In this document: positions 49,165 through 62,321 of the stretch, in pieces
How positions within the stretch are numbered: the first letter of the stretch is position 1
How the letters are laid out: each line of letters opens with the position of its first letter
The notes under the pieces: model-generated
Databases searched by the model: none
Told to the model about the DNA's origin: nothing
What the model saw: the letters and a program-made list of their open reading frames with translations, nothing else
Program-made: the position numbers and the translations under genes
Assembly (NCBI GenBank): GCA_965153355.1
Contig: OZ231126.1
Coordinates: forward strand, 44,826,001 to 44,890,000
DNA: 64,000 bases
Direction: 5' to 3'
Source of the DNA: Flaccisagitta enflata
Lineage: Eukaryota > Chaetognatha > Sagittoidea > Aphragmophora

Positions 49165-49952
49165 AATAGTCGCAGAAGCGTTAGATGGTCAGCGGTACCC
49201 GTTGCCCCTACATGAGTGTATGTAGGTGTGAGGTGGTTAGAGGGGCCGATGACCTATGCTGTTTTTATTTGGGCCTCAAGGTCGGAATTAGGGCCTGGAG
49301 GCTGGGATTGAGGCCTTGAGGCTTGGATTAGGGCCTTGAGGCTGGGATTTGAGCTTCTAGGCTGTGATTTCAGCTTCAAAGCTGAGATTTGAGCTTCGAG
49401 GCTGGGATTTGAGCTTTGAGATTGGGATTTGAGCTTTGGGGCAGGGATTTGAGCTTGGAAGCTGGTATTTGAGCTTTGAGGCTAGGATTTGAGCTTCAAG
49501 GCTTGGATTTTAGCCTGGAGACTGAGATTTGAGCCTTAAGGCTGGGATTTGAGCTTCAAAGCAGGGATTTGAGCCTCAAAGCTAGGATTTTGGTCTCGAG
49601 ACTAGGATTTGGGCCTTGAGGGGGGGGGGGACGGAGAAGAGGGAGAAGAAGATGTGAGAGGTCAGCAGGCCCCGAAGGAACCAATGACCTATGCTAGGCT
49701 GTAATTTGAGTCATAAGGCTGGGATTTGAGCCAAAAGATTGGAATATGAGCGATGAAGCTGGGATTTAAGCCATAAGGTTGGAATTTGAGCCCTGAGCCT
49801 GGGATTCAAGCTCGAGACTGTGATTTGGGCTTGAGGCTGCGATTTGAGCTTCGAAGCCAGGGGGGGACGGAGAAGGAGGAGGAGGAAGAGAAGGAGGAGG
49901 AAGAGTTTCTCCTGTGTGAAAAGCATGGTCATCAGCCAGGGGCCACTGCTAA
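49165..49952 (-). mobile_element. Family A element(s), 20-bp core
   Basis: The 3' end at 49165 carries GGTCAGCGGTACCCGTTGCC on the plus strand. The core is GAGGCTGGGATTTGAGCTTC units. An extra internal family A head at 49659-49697 (GGCCCCGAAGGAACCAATGA) suggests two copies merged. The 5' end near 49952 is worn. Confidence 0.65.
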
Positions 49953-49982
49953 AGGAAGGAAAGGAAAGGAGAAAAGAAAAAG

Positions 49983-50124
49983 AACAAGGCCGGATACACG
50001 GCCATCAGTTGGACGGGGGCAGGGGCGAGAATGCGCGTTTCCTCCTTACCAACTCGTGTCCATGGACGGACTGTGTGGATGGACGGACGACAAAGCCTCT
50101 GAGTTGCGTGTCCGCAACTAAAAA
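49983..50124 (-). mobile_element. Family B element, TTGCGGAC key
   Basis: On the minus strand TTTTTAGTTGCGGACACGCA, ACTCAGAGGCTTTGTCG; a short GTCC core; then GCCCCTGCCCCCGTCCAAC, TGATGGCCGTGTATCCGGCC, TTGTT. Confidence 0.75.
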
Positions 50125-50627
50125 GAGAAAAAATTGAGAGAGAGAGAGAGAGAGAGACACAGACAGACAGACAGACAGACAGATAGACAGACAGACAAAG
50201 GTCAAGCATTTTGATTTTGTGAATATCACTTAAGTGGCAAGGGTCTGTTTATCTTTTTTAGTACCTGTAAAGCAAACAAAGGTATTTTGCTTTTCATTTT
50301 GTGTTTCTTTTCTTTCATTAAACCAATGTCGCGCTCATTGGCACTTTCAATTGAAAGTCAGGCAGATGGACAGACAAACACAGACTTTTGGAAAATTCTC
50401 TGAACTAGCCGTTTTCCCCTCCGAGATTCTCTTCCAATGTTCAAGATGCCTCAAATACAACTTTGTGGTGGATGGAGGTACCAACCATTGAATGGATGAA
50501 CCAATTAACCAAAAATTGGCTTATAGAACCGCTTTGCACGCGACAAAAAATTAAGAAGCATGTCGGAAACTCTATGAGAAAAAATTGTGTGCCTCGGAAG
50601 ATTTTCAAAATATGAAAGCCTGTTTGA
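50125..50627. other. (GA)n(GACA)n and spacer
   Basis: GA/CAGA microsatellite at 50135-50200; the rest shows no exon. Confidence 0.5.
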
Positions 50628-51821
50628 GGGTGTTCGCGAATTGATACGCTCCAAGAAAATTTTTATTTCTCTGCTTAGGATCAACCCAATAATATGAAAA
50701 TGAAGGGAAATGTTCCTCAAGTTGTTTTCCATTGAATGGTAAAAGAAATATGCTTAATGTTAAAGCAAAATGAGTTTAAAAAAGAATAAATATCATAATG
50801 TTCAGCTTTGAGAGGGGAAATTTGATATTTACACCATTTTTTGATAACTTATTGTCTGAGTAATGAGTTGAAATTTTTTGTGTATACTGTGGGATTACTA
50901 ATGGTCAATGAAAACTCATAATATCATATGATAAGACATTTTTTTATTTGATTTGCTTGCTATTTTCTACTGGAGACAGAATGGAGACAAGCCAAAAAGA
51001 ACCAAAAAGAGCCCTTCAATCAAATTTTTAGACCCCCTAGGGGTAGGGAGGGTCACAAAAAATGGTTTAAAATTGTGCACTGGGTAGTTATGAATGTCTT
51101 TGAACCATTTAATTCATATATAATGATGTATCTGAAGCTTGGGCTAATGTAGATTGGTAGAAAGTTGGGCCCACCAGCATGCTGTGGAACCGTGACATTT
51201 ACCCAATATTTTTTTAGATTTTGTTTCCGAAATTATTTTGAGGACCTAGAAGCAGAGGTATGTCGTTTCTTTATGTTGCAACTTACTTGGAACACCCTGT
51301 ATTTAAAATCAGAAAAAAAAGATAGATGAGCTAAATGAGCTAGAATACTTATAACACCATCACAGATGAGCAGCAATGCTCACTGACGTGTTTTCTTGTA
51401 TTTGCATGCTCAGACACATATCAAAACATTCATTCATTTATTCCATTTAAAATCAGAAAAGAATTTTAGCTAAATGAGCTAGAATATTCAAAAACACCCT
51501 CACAGATGAGCAGCTATGCTCTTTAACATGTTTTCTTAGATTTGCATGCTCAAACAGACATAGATACACTCCTTTATTGATCCTACATAAAATCATAAAG
51601 AATATGAATAAAATCAATTTGAATTCTTTATCATTACAAAATCATATCTTGTTTAAGAGAATTCTGCTTGGCGCTAAATGAAAGAGAATTATCAAATTTA
51701 CTTACCCTATCAATTTTATAAGAGGCTCTTATCAGCCCTCAGATTCTAAATATCTGCATAAAAAAAAAACATATTTTTTCTGGAATATGCCAAAAAGTCG
51801 AAGACTGACTTCGATTTTTTT

Positions 51822-52175
51822 CCGGCTAATTGTAAGATCATACATGTTGAACAGCGAATTTATGCTAGGAAAATGTCATTAGCGATGTCATATAAACCAT
51901 GATAACAAGAACCACCTCACTTGCCCGCCCGCTCTTGTCCTATACATATTTGCTAGCAACCTCGATCACCACGCCGCGCCATGCAATAACGAATACCACT
52001 ACGTGATGACAGTGGCAACATAATCGAAAACGCCGACGTTGACAACGACGAAGGGCCCTGAACAACATTCACTTCCACTTTACATCAACATCACAAAAAC
52101 AACTTGGCTTCCAATTCTAAGGTGAGATGTTATCGAGATGTACTCTCCAGATTTGCGATATATGATCTGAACTCT
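51822..52175. other. Spacer
   Basis: Mixed-composition text after repeat C. No exon or repeat is recognised. Confidence 0.35.
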
Positions 52176-52420
52176 TTTTTTCAGTCGCATGCTAACGGCT
52201 CGATACCACGCTTTTTCGGTCCGTCCATTTGTTGGTTCGGCTCTCCAAGGGTGGGTTGGTCACATGTGTACTTTAATTTATTGACGTGTCTCGGCGTTTC
52301 AGCGCGGTTTCTGCATCATGGCCCCTGCCCAAATGCCTAGTAAACCTCCTATACCCCTGTCCCTGCCCTTGTCCCTGCCCACCCGCACCCGACTGTGGTA
52401 GCGGCGAATCCGGCCTTGTT
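52176..52420 (+). mobile_element. Family B element, GTCGCATGC key
   Basis: TTTTTTTCAGTCGCATGCTAACGG hairpin (worn), GGTCCGTCC core, duplicated CCTGTCCCTGCCC, then ACCCGCACCCGACTGTGG and GAATCCGGCCTTGTT. Confidence 0.65.
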
Positions 52421-52603
52421 ACTCGTGCTTGCGAGCTTGAAACTCAAATCGAAGGAATGAAGTCTGTTCGAAATCATCGGTAAAGAAAAAAAAAGAAGGA
52501 AAGAAGAAGAATTCAAAGCAGATTATTTTAGTACGCGTGAGATGGGAAGAAGTGAAAAAAGCAGCTGGCCAATCACGTTCACGAATCGCCAATTGCAAAA
52601 AAA

Positions 52604-53414
52604 AACAAGGCCAACACCTTACAGTCGCGTGCGGTTATTAAGACCATAAGACCAAAAGACCAAAAGACTACAGTACGATCGGAGCAATGACGCCCTAGAC
52701 TGGAGGATAGATTTTAAGAATCTTAATTTCATTTGATGTGTAAAAAAATTGAGATTTATATTAATTAAAGGTTGCTTCATTGCTTGAATATATTGGCTTC
52801 TCTCATTTTTCAACTTGTGACTTGACTTCATCAGGACTTCATTTTTCAATGTTTCAACCTAGCTCATCCGATCGGGCAGAAAATTCTGTATGATTTTTAA
52901 AAAAAAAATCAGCTCAATCGTATCATTTTTACAGGTTTTATGCCAGTTTTAAGCTCTGCCCAGATATCAATTTATATAATTGTTCTTTTAAAAAAAAAAC
53001 AGCTGTAAAACCTATAAAAATAATCCGATTGAGCTGATTTTCTTTACCAAATCATATAAAATTTTCAGCCTAATCTAATGGGCTAAGTTAGAACGTTAAA
53101 AAATGAAGTCCTGATGAAGTCAAGTCACAAGTTAAAGAATGAGAAAAGCTAACTTATTCAAGCAATAAAACAGCCTTTAATTAACATAAATCTATATTCT
53201 TTTTATGAATCAAAAAAAATTATAATACCTAAAATCTATCCTCCAGTCTAGGTCGTCTTTGCTCCCATCGTACTGTACTTAAAATGACTTAAAATGACTT
53301 AAAACAACGAAAAAAAATCTAAGCGTGACCGATGGACCAACAAACCGACGGACCGACGGACCGACCGACAGACGGGCAGAGCGGGTCATAGAGTCGCGTG
53401 CACGCGACTAAAAA
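52604..53414 (-). mobile_element. Family B element, GTCGCGTGC key, with a MITE inside
   Basis: On the minus strand TTTTTAGTCGCGTGCACGCG at 53414, GTCGG core, (AAGTCATTTT) units, a MITE at 52671-53275, then CCGCACGCGACTGTAAGGTG and TTGGCCTTGTTTTT at 52604. It is the sister of the copy at 43502-43847, which lacks the MITE. Confidence 0.8.
52671..53275. mobile_element. Foldback MITE, TA duplication
   Basis: Left CAGTACGATCGGAGCAATGA, right inverse of CAGTACGATGGGAGCAAAGA, TA on both sides. Arms match over most of 605 bp, e.g. CTAGACTGGAGGATAGATTTT and AAGTCCTGATGAAGTCAAGTC. Confidence 0.85.
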
Positions 53415-54110
53415 TATATATATTGATATATATATATAAATGCTTCTGTGGGCTCTTCAGGTGCGCTAACGCACCTCGATATGAGGCTTTGTCGGTTGAT
53501 AAGTCGGACACGCTGAAGCAAAAAACGCCGGACATGGCGCTCCATCCAGGTCCGTGTTAATGGCAATTCGGTCCACGCACATGACACATCTAGTCGGTTG
53601 GTTGGTCTGTTGCTCTGTCACGCAAACGTTAAAATCGCACAAAACTCCAGATTTTTATTCATTCATGCATTCATGCATTCATGCATTTCACTCATTCATT
53701 CAGAACGTTCATTCATACATTTTCATTCAGCGAGTCGCACATATTCAATGATTATCATATTGGCTTTTACCTTGCCTTGTCCTTTTTGTGTGGAGGCGGA
53801 GAAGATTTCAATCAAGTTATCCGTCTCTTAATCTGTTTACGTGACATTCTTATAAATTTCTTTTTTAGATTGCTTCCGCCCAGTCAAACGTGACCTTGCG
53901 TATCTTAAAGAGCTAAAAATTGCTATGTCTATCGGTTTTTTTTTCACAATCGTGTAAAAATGTTAACGATCCTTTACTAAACTTATTGTGCTAAGTGGAT
54001 TTAGATAACCGATTGGTTCGTTCACTTCGTTGGGCACGATTGAGTCAATCTTTTGCTTCATTACTGCCTCCGCCATTTGTTTGTTAATTTGTTTATTCAT
54101 ACATCAAGTT
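53415..54110. other. Spacer with a family B 5' hairpin
   Basis: TTCAGGTGCGCTAACGCACC, TCGATATGAGGCTTTGTCGG at 53456 is a family B 5' end with an AGGTGCG key but no 3' end. ATTCATGC units lie at 53660-53690. No exon is recognised. Confidence 0.55.
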
Positions 54111-54480
54111 CTTAGTCGCATGCACGCGACTCTAAAACCCGCTATGTCCGTCTGTCGGTCGATAACGCTTAGCTTTTTGGGCGTTTACGGTCGGTTTTTA
54201 GTTGCGGACACGCAACTCTATAAGAGCCTTTGTCTGTCCATCCGTCCGTCCATCCGTCCGTCCGTCCGACCGTCCGTAAGCACGAGTCAAAAAGTGTGAA
54301 CACGCGCTTTTCCGCCCCTGCCCACCCGTCCGCAACTGGTATTGGCCGTGTATCCGGCCTTGTCCTGTTCCTGTGTGTCTTTCGGTAATGTCGGTATTCA
54401 TCCATTTTCCCGGGCTATTGGTTTATCCCTGCCCCTGCCCACCCGCACGCGACTTCGGTAGCCGTGTATCCGGCCTTGTT
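54111..54480 (+). mobile_element. Family B element, GTCGCGTGC key, hosting another family B copy
   Basis: CTTAGTCGCATGCACGCGAC, TCTAAAACCCGCTATGTCCG at the 5' end; 3' end CCCCTGCCCACCCGCACGCG, ACTTCGGTAGCCGTGTATCC, GGCCTTGTT. Another family B copy with a different key is inserted at 54195. Confidence 0.8.
54195..54364 (+). mobile_element. Family B element, TTGCGGAC key, nested
   Basis: TTTTTAGTTGCGGACACGCA, ACTCTATAAGAGCCTTTGTC, GTCC core, CCCCTGCCCACCCGTCCGCA, ACTGGTATTGGCCGTGTATC, CGGCCTTGT. The 8-base key is exactly complementary to its 3' copy. Confidence 0.85.
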
Positions 54481-54669
54481 TAAAGCTACGGCTCACACAT
54501 AAGAGCATATGTAACCCGTTTACTACATATCTCGTAACCATCAATAACCACGTTTCGAGGGATATTTCGGAATTTCAACGGTTATCATGAGATATAAGTA
54601 GTAACGCTACTTCGCAATTTCATGTCTTTTGGTTTTATGGTGAATGTGGATGTGTTGATGTGGATGTGG

Positions 54670-54942
<273 letters not shown>

Positions 54943-54964
54943 GAATGTGTGTGCGAGTGTGCAC

Positions 54965-55888
<924 letters not shown>

Positions 55889-56111
55889 ACGAAAGAGATA
55901 ATCTGACATTGACCACCGTCACGAGGAAAAATGGCCTGGGTATCTGTGTCGAGACAAGAATGATCAAGTGTGACGGTGAGATGAAAGCTGAGCAGAAGAA
56001 ATATTTTAGCCGTATTTCGTGGTGAATTCTTGCTAAGCTTCTTGTATTTCTCAATCTGTACAATAACCAATGGGATATCGGTCCGTCGGTTGGTCCCTCC
56101 ATTAATCCATC

Positions 56112-56306
56112 CTTTCCAGTCGCTTGCTAAGCAACTTTATTTACAAGAGATTTTGTCCCTATTTCCTAGGAAAGTAGGGCGGGGCAGTCCATCCGTATTC
56201 CGTAACGCGAAATTGGCCGAAACGATAATTTGTGAGCATAACCCCCCTTCCCCCCGCGGCCCAAACACAGGCGACTGCTTATTGGTCCTATATCTGGCCT
56301 TGTTTT
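56112..56306 (+). mobile_element. Family B element, GTCGCTTG key
   Basis: TTTCCAGTCGCTTGCTAAGC hairpin, AACTTTATTTACAAGAG; near the 3' end CAGGCGACTGCTTATTGG, TATCTGGCCTTGTTTTT. The 3' key matches the 5' key at 7 of 8 positions. Confidence 0.65.
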
Positions 56307-56405
56307 TCCTGCCTTTTGCCCCGATTCTACGAATTGGCGATCTGAGTCCTAGTGGTCATTTCAATGGAAACTAACAATCCTCATCAACAATTATTCATCT
56401 TTCTT

Positions 56406-56412
<7 letters not shown>

Positions 56413-56487
<75 letters not shown>
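56413..56487. repeat. (CT)n microsatellite
   Basis: About 75 bp of CT. Confidence 0.95.
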
Positions 56488-56678
56488 ACTCGTGTGGGCG
56501 GATGTAAATGAGAATAGAGATGGCGCATTAGACATCCTATTTGAGGGTTGACCTTTGACCCGGACGGCAATCAAACAAATGACACAAAATTAGGTTTGAG
56601 GTGATTTTTCTGGAAGGGCATAAATGCTTTTTTTTCCTGGCTAATTGTCGGAAGTTGTCATTTGGTGGTTTTCGGCCG

Positions 56679-56874
56679 TTTTCAGTTGCGTGCTACGCGA
56701 ATCTTAAACACGTTATGTTAGCCCGATATTCTTGGGTCGGTTTTTGCATAGTTGCTCCTGCCCAATTGCTTTATTAATTTCAATTTCAATTTTATCAATT
56801 TCATCACTCCACCTGTCCAGTGCCCACCCACACACGAATAGGCAAGCCGTGTATCCACTATCCGGCCCCGTATT
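56679..56874 (+). mobile_element. Family B element, worn
   Basis: TTTTCAGTTGCGTGCTACGC, GAATCTTAAACACGTTATGT; 3' GTGCCCACCCACACACGAAT, CCGTGTATCC and TATCCGGCCCCG. Confidence 0.55.
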
Positions 56875-56973
56875 TCTTCTCGTCCATTCCGGTTTTACGT
56901 CGTGCTGTGGTTGCGACAACAACTACAACAACAACAACATCAACAACATTAACTGAACAACAACAACGACAAC

Positions 56974-57066
56974 AACAAAAACAAAAACAAAAACAAAAAC
57001 AAAAACAAAAACAAAAACAAAAACAAAAACAAAAACAAAAACAAAAACAAAAACAAAAACAAAAAC
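56974..57066. repeat. (CAAAAA)n microsatellite
   Basis: About 15 hexamer units flanked by CAA triplets. Confidence 0.95.
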
Positions 57067-57277
57067 AACAACAACAACTGTGTTAATAAAATACAGAACG
57101 TATTGTGCCCCCAGTTGCAGTTTTCACTGTCAAATTCATCGCATGACATCCTAATTTGCATATTGTACGAAATGTTCAACAACTCTATTGCCCTCAGAAA
57201 AAAGAAATCCATTTTCTAAATCTAAAGCTTTGATTACCTCGAAAGTAATCTTTTTTATGTCATTCGTATTCTCATTA

Positions 57278-57450
57278 ACAAGGCCGGATATACGGCCAAT
57301 ACCAGTTGCGGACGGGTGGGCAGGGGCGGAAATGCGGGTTTTCCCACTTTTCAACTCGATGACCCCGGACGGACCAACGGACCAACGGACGGACGGACGG
57401 ACGAACGGACGGACAAAGCATCTTATAGAGTTGCGTGTCCGCAACTAAAA
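57278..57450 (-). mobile_element. Family B element, TTGCGGAC key
   Basis: On the minus strand TTTTAGTTGCGGACACGCAA, CTCTATAAGATGCTTTGTCC, GTCC core, GCCCCTGCCCACCCGTCCGC, AACTGGTATTGGCCGTATAT, CCGGCCTTGTT. Full-length sister of 54195-54364. Confidence 0.85.
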
Positions 57451-57570
57451 GGAATTAACAAAGTATGATGTGATTCGTCGAATTACTAAAATTCTTTGGC
57501 TACTATATAAAATCGATTTCCATAATTGACGATCAGTCACGATCAGTCACGATCAGTTCATGGTCTTAAT

Positions 57571-57693
57571 TTTTAGGTGCGACAAAGCACCTCTATAACT
57601 GGCTCTGTCCGTCGGTCGGTTGGTCGGTCGGTCTGTAACGCATTCGTTCGACGATCCACACGTCGCACCTTATTGGCCTACTTGGCCTTGTTT
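57571..57693 (+). mobile_element. Family B element, AGGTGCGAC key, minimal (123 bp)
   Basis: TTTTAGGTGCGACAAAGCAC, CTCTATAACTGGCTCTGTCC, GTCGGTCGGTTGG core, then GTCGCACCT (exact reverse complement of AGGTGCGAC), TATTGGCCTACTTGGCC and TTGTTTTG. Confidence 0.85.
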
Positions 57694-57876
57694 TGAATAG
57701 TTCTCTAATGGGAGCTACGCCTCCAGTAAAAGGATCCCTGACGCCTACTGTGGATATTACACGACACGACGCAGGGCGTATGACATATCGACCGCCTTTT
57801 GCCAAAAGAAGTTATAACGATAACAACGAAAATTACAACAACAATAACATCATGTGTGTGCAATGTGTTGTGTGCG

Positions 57877-58209
<333 letters not shown>

Positions 58210-58308
58210 TTCCGTTTTGTAAGATTCTGGAAGCAATTTCTTTTTCTTTTTATTTCCCTCAATTTGACCCACGGCATCTTTGACCCCCTTCACGGACCCC
58301 ATTTCAGG

Positions 58309-58357
<49 letters not shown>

Positions 58358-58670
58358 GGTCTCTCTCTCTCTCTCTCTCTCTCTCACTAGCCGTCGGTTG
58401 GGGAGTCCCGGATCCTCAGCCCTTCTTCTTCTTTTTTTGACCCCGTCTCTATGGTGTCCTCGTTAAGCCACCCCGTGCTGACCCCATATCGTCATCGTTA
58501 AGCCACGTGTGACACCCATAATCGTCCATGGAAACGCGCCGTCAAATATCCCGTCGTGCGCCATCACAGTCATTTTCGCCGTCATTTTCGTTGTCGGCGT
58601 TGTCTTCATTGTCATCGTCGTTATCGGGTTCGGTGTCACTTTCAGACTTGCTGTGTCGGACGGTCGCATT

Positions 58671-58983
58671 GTTAGATGCGTCCGTCAGGAACGCATCTCT
58701 ATAAGAGGGTCTTTCCGTCCGGCGGTCCGTCCGTCGGTTCGTCCGTCGGTCCGTCCGTCCGTCGGTCCGTCCGTCGGTCCGTCCGTTACGCCTGTGCAAA
58801 AACCGCGTTTCTCGGCTGTTTTTGGCCACGGTGAGATCCTACACTGAAACAAATGATCAACCAACATGTTTTGAGAGTCGTTACACCCGTCTGTTCGTCC
58901 ATCTGTCTCTCCATACATATGTCACATGATCAATACACGCTGAGACACAGCCCGGGCGCATCGTTGCCCGGTCGGGCTTGTTT
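58671..58983 (+). mobile_element. Family B element, GATGCGTCC key
   Basis: GTTAGATGCGTCCGTCAGGA, ACGCATCTCTATAAGAGGG, a long GTCC/GTCGG core, then CCCGGGCGCATCGTTGCCCG, GTCGGGCTTGTT. The 3' key GGGCGCATC differs by one base from the complement of GATGCGTCC. Confidence 0.8.
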
Positions 58984-59943
58984 GATTGCGAGCGGTTTTT
59001 GCGTTACCGTCTCTGCCAAACCATCCGCGACTGGGGTGCCGTTTTATAGGTAATCACGCATCCATTGTCTTTGTCGTCCTAGTCTTTGATAATGCCAACT
59101 TCATCTTCCACTTTGTCATAATCGTCATCATCTAGCGTTTTCCTTGTTTGTTATCAACGTTGTTGCTCATTGACAAGCTTCCTCGTAATTGCGTTTATAC
59201 GTAAATTGTCGTCGTCTTCTTTATCGTCGCCATCTGTCGTTGTATCTTTGGCGTAGATGCGTGACGTCACGTCATCTCTTTTATCCCATTATTCCATCAA
59301 CAAGGCAATTAATTACTCTCTCTCTTTTTTTTTAGCGTATCCTTCTTCTTTTTCCCGTGAGTGATTTTAAGGGCAGGATGGAAGCGCAACGGATTGAGCA
59401 TATCGCAGGATTGAGCGTGGCGCAGGGTTGGGCGTGGCGCGGGATTGAGCGTGACGCGGGATTGAGCGTGACGCGGGATTGAGCGTGGCGCGGGATTTAG
59501 CATGCCGCCGGAAGCCTGGAAGATAGAGTGGATGACGCTTTGGCCTTCATAATCAAGCAAAGAATTTTTCTTCCGGTTTTTTGTAATTGTTTTTGTTTTG
59601 TTTTGTTTTGTTTTTTTTCTGTTTTTTTTTTTCTTTTTTTTTTGCACTTTTTTTTTCGTTTCCGAAAGCAATAATTTCTTCTCAATTTTTTTACTTGGTT
59701 TTCTTCAAGAATCTAATTTGTTCAAAACTCCATTGCTGATCTTTTATTTCTTCACGAGAGAGAGAGAGAGAATAAAAGAAAAGAAAGAAAATAAGTTTCG
59801 GATATAAACCGCTAGTCGAGTAAAGGGCGCTCGAGACGCTTCTCGTCGGCGTTGAGCCGGTGATCGAGGCCGGGGCCGGTCATTTCATCCGGCCGACGGA
59901 CCGACGGACCGACGGACCGACGAACCGGCAAACGTCGTTCTCA
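58984..59943. other. Non-coding stretch with 17-bp tandem
   Basis: A 17-bp unit (GCGGGATTGAGCGTGAC) repeats about five times at 59405-59495. T-rich runs lie at 59580-59660 and a CGGACCGAC run at 59892-59927. No exon is recognised. Confidence 0.55.
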
Positions 59944-60086
59944 TTAACATTCATGATGTAACCGCGCAAAGCGTGAGCCTTCGAACGCCTGAGAGAAAAG
60001 AGATGGAGAGAAAGAGCGCCTGCCTCTGCCTGCCCCGTGGGCAGCCGCAGAAATGGGGGTTTTTATGAGGGATATCGACCGTCTAT

Positions 60087-60117
<31 letters not shown>

Positions 60118-60952
60118 GACGTTTGTGTCTGACCAAGAAGCCAGACATAAAAAGAAGAAAAAAAGACTGCTCACTGACAACCAGACTAGACAGAAATGTG
60201 TGTAGAACGCGTTTAATTGGTGGTACGGTTACAGACGAAACTGCGATAAACGATACCAATCGGCGAGGTCAAAGTGCTGCAAGAATGGAGGCGGACTCCA
60301 ATAAGAAGCAAAAAAAGAAAAGGTGGAGGAGAAACGAGAAAAAAAGGGTAGAGCCGTTGCTGGCTAAGAGGTAATCATGGGGTAAAGCGGTATCTTCATG
60401 TACTAGAGAAAATTTTTGAGGTGGAGTATTTTTTTGTTTTTGTTAAAGGTAATGTATGACAGGTGGAACAACATCCCTCACTATACCCAAACTGAAAAAT
60501 ATGGAAGAGGGCCTTGTGAGCCCTCACTGACTAGTTACTACGCGCATCACTCCTAGTTTTCCATTTAGCAAAACTAGATTTGTATAGTCGGAGAGGGAAC
60601 AGTTACATTGGTTATAGATAAGAAGGCATAAATATGCAGTAAGTTATACAGAGAAAAAAAAACATGAACATGGACTAGAGTCGCACAACTATTACAAGTA
60701 TATATAATAGGTGGGGGGTTGTCATGATGTGTGTGGAGCAATTTGAGGGTTTTGCAGATTTAGGGTAAATGGTTGACGAAGGCGGTGAAGGGGGGGGGGG
60801 GAGACGTGAAAAAAGTTTTGGCGAGGAGAAACGCCAAAAGATAGTGTGCCAACAGAAAGAATGCCCGAGATGAGTATTAAAAGAGAGATTCTTAAAGATA
60901 AGTAACGCAAACGAAAATGGGAGGGTGGGGAGAGGAGTATGAGGCAAGTATT

Positions 60953-61007
<55 letters not shown>

Positions 61008-62221
61008 CGGCGGCGCCCACAGGAGGCTCGGCCTTCGGGTCCGCGGCGGTCTCCGGGGTCAAAGCGGCTTCTTAGAACCCCGAACATCTTGTAAATGATT
61101 CAATCAACCTTTGATTCTCCGACCAACTCGGCTACATAAAGAATGGCGGTACGCGTATATTGAGAGAGAGAGTAGAGACGGGGGGGCGGAGATGTCAATG
61201 TGGGGAGGGGGGAGATGTCTTGAGAAGAGATGTCGAGGGCGGGGGGAGGGGTCGTTGTTGGGGTGGTAATAGAAAATGTATGAAGCAACTGCGGACGTGA
61301 GCTTGGGGTGGCTCTCGGTAATTAGAAAATGCAAGAAAGATTATCATGAATATCTTTCATTTAAATATGACTGAAAAATGATCATTATCTACCCGAGTTA
61401 TATCAAGACAGAGAAAAACGTAAAATGACTGGGTCATGTTGCTGGTCAAAATTGATTGGACCTGAACGAGAGACATGCAAAAGTGATATGTCACAAGCTG
61501 AAGGGGGTAGCAGTGCCCTGTAGTCACTGTGAGTTGCTGTGGAACGTTGATGGGGAGCTTGAAGAGGTGCGGTTGCGGCAGCGATAGATCCTATAAAGAC
61601 ATTATGGTAATATAGGGGAAATGGATGGTCTTCGATTGAAACCAATTGAATAAAAGTTGCACGCGTGCATTTTTGTTAAAAGAAGATGAAAATATGTGAT
61701 GACATTAGCTGTGGCAAAGAGATGAGGAGGTATGATGGTGGTTATGCGTTTGGTGAGGTGTCATTAAAGGGGATGCGACGATGGTTAAAACGAAGTTTAG
61801 TGGTAGTAATAAGAAACAATGAAGAGGTACGGTATGAAACTAGAAGGTGGGGAAGTAATGCGCCGGCATGGTGGTGGTATTGAGGGAAAAAGCCGGGGGG
61901 TGGCAATACATGCAGGCAATGAGCGGATGTTGCGGTGGTGTTGCGAGGTGAGGAGGCAATAAACAGACAATGAGGAGGCGGTGGTGGGGGTAATGCGGTA
62001 AGCAATGAGCAGATGTTGCGATGGTATTGCGGTAAGGAGGTGAGGAGGCAATAAGCGGGCAATGAGGAGGCGCGGCGGTCACGCGGTGTTCAAACCAGCG
62101 ACTCAATGCCAGGAGGCGTTTTGAGCGAACGTCGAAAAAACCCGCCTCGATACTCTTACATTCAATTCACGATTTTGTTGCGCAGTTCTTTCTTCATTTC
62201 TGCTTTTCTTTCTTTCTTAGT
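59944..62221. other. Unique-looking stretch, purine-rich, no gene recognised
   Basis: GA runs lie at 60088-60113 and 60957-61004, a G-rich strand at 61180-61265, and a ~94-bp direct duplication at about 61917-61985 and 62011-62075 (GCAATGAGC-GATGTTGCG, AGGTGAGGAGGCAATAA). Short frames on both strands match no family I know. Confidence 0.45.
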
Positions 62222-62229
62222 TTTGTACG

Positions 62230-62231
62230 TT

Positions 62232-62306
<75 letters not shown>
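62230..62306. repeat. (CTTT)n microsatellite
   Basis: About 19 units, directly before a family B 5' edge. Confidence 0.95.
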
Positions 62307-62321
62307 ATCTTCTTTTTTTCA

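Larger units (their letters stand above)
46918..51215. mobile_element. Long inverted arms (~590 bp) of the 6.2-kb element
   Basis: The left arm (46918-47510) and right arm (about 50628-51215) are inverse copies: AAATGTCACGGTTCCACAGC, GACCCTCCCTACCCCTAG and GGAGCGTATCAATTCGCG blocks at the left recur inverted at the right. Confidence 0.8.
45068..51299. mobile_element. Tc1/mariner-like TIR element, 6.2 kb, TA duplication
   Basis: Left CAGGGTGTCCCAAGTCAGTC, GCAACATAAAGAA; right inverse TTCTTTATGTTGCAAC, TTACTTGGAACACCCTG. TA borders both ends. The homologous uninterrupted site in repeat C copy 1 (near 40291) has a single TA. The ends match the element at 24958-27232. Most of the length is nested elements; no transposase is seen. 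Confidence 0.85.
44669..51821 (+). repeat. Repeat C copy 2, split by a 6.2-kb insertion
   Basis: The 5' part (44669-45067) starts TACCAGTAATGGCGGCTATC and has two tandem units. The 3' part resumes at 51300 (TATTTAAAATCAGAAAAAA) with further units and the tail ATTCTGCTTGGCGCTAAATG to GACTGACTTCGATTTTTTT. Joined, the parts follow copy 1. Confidence 0.8.
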
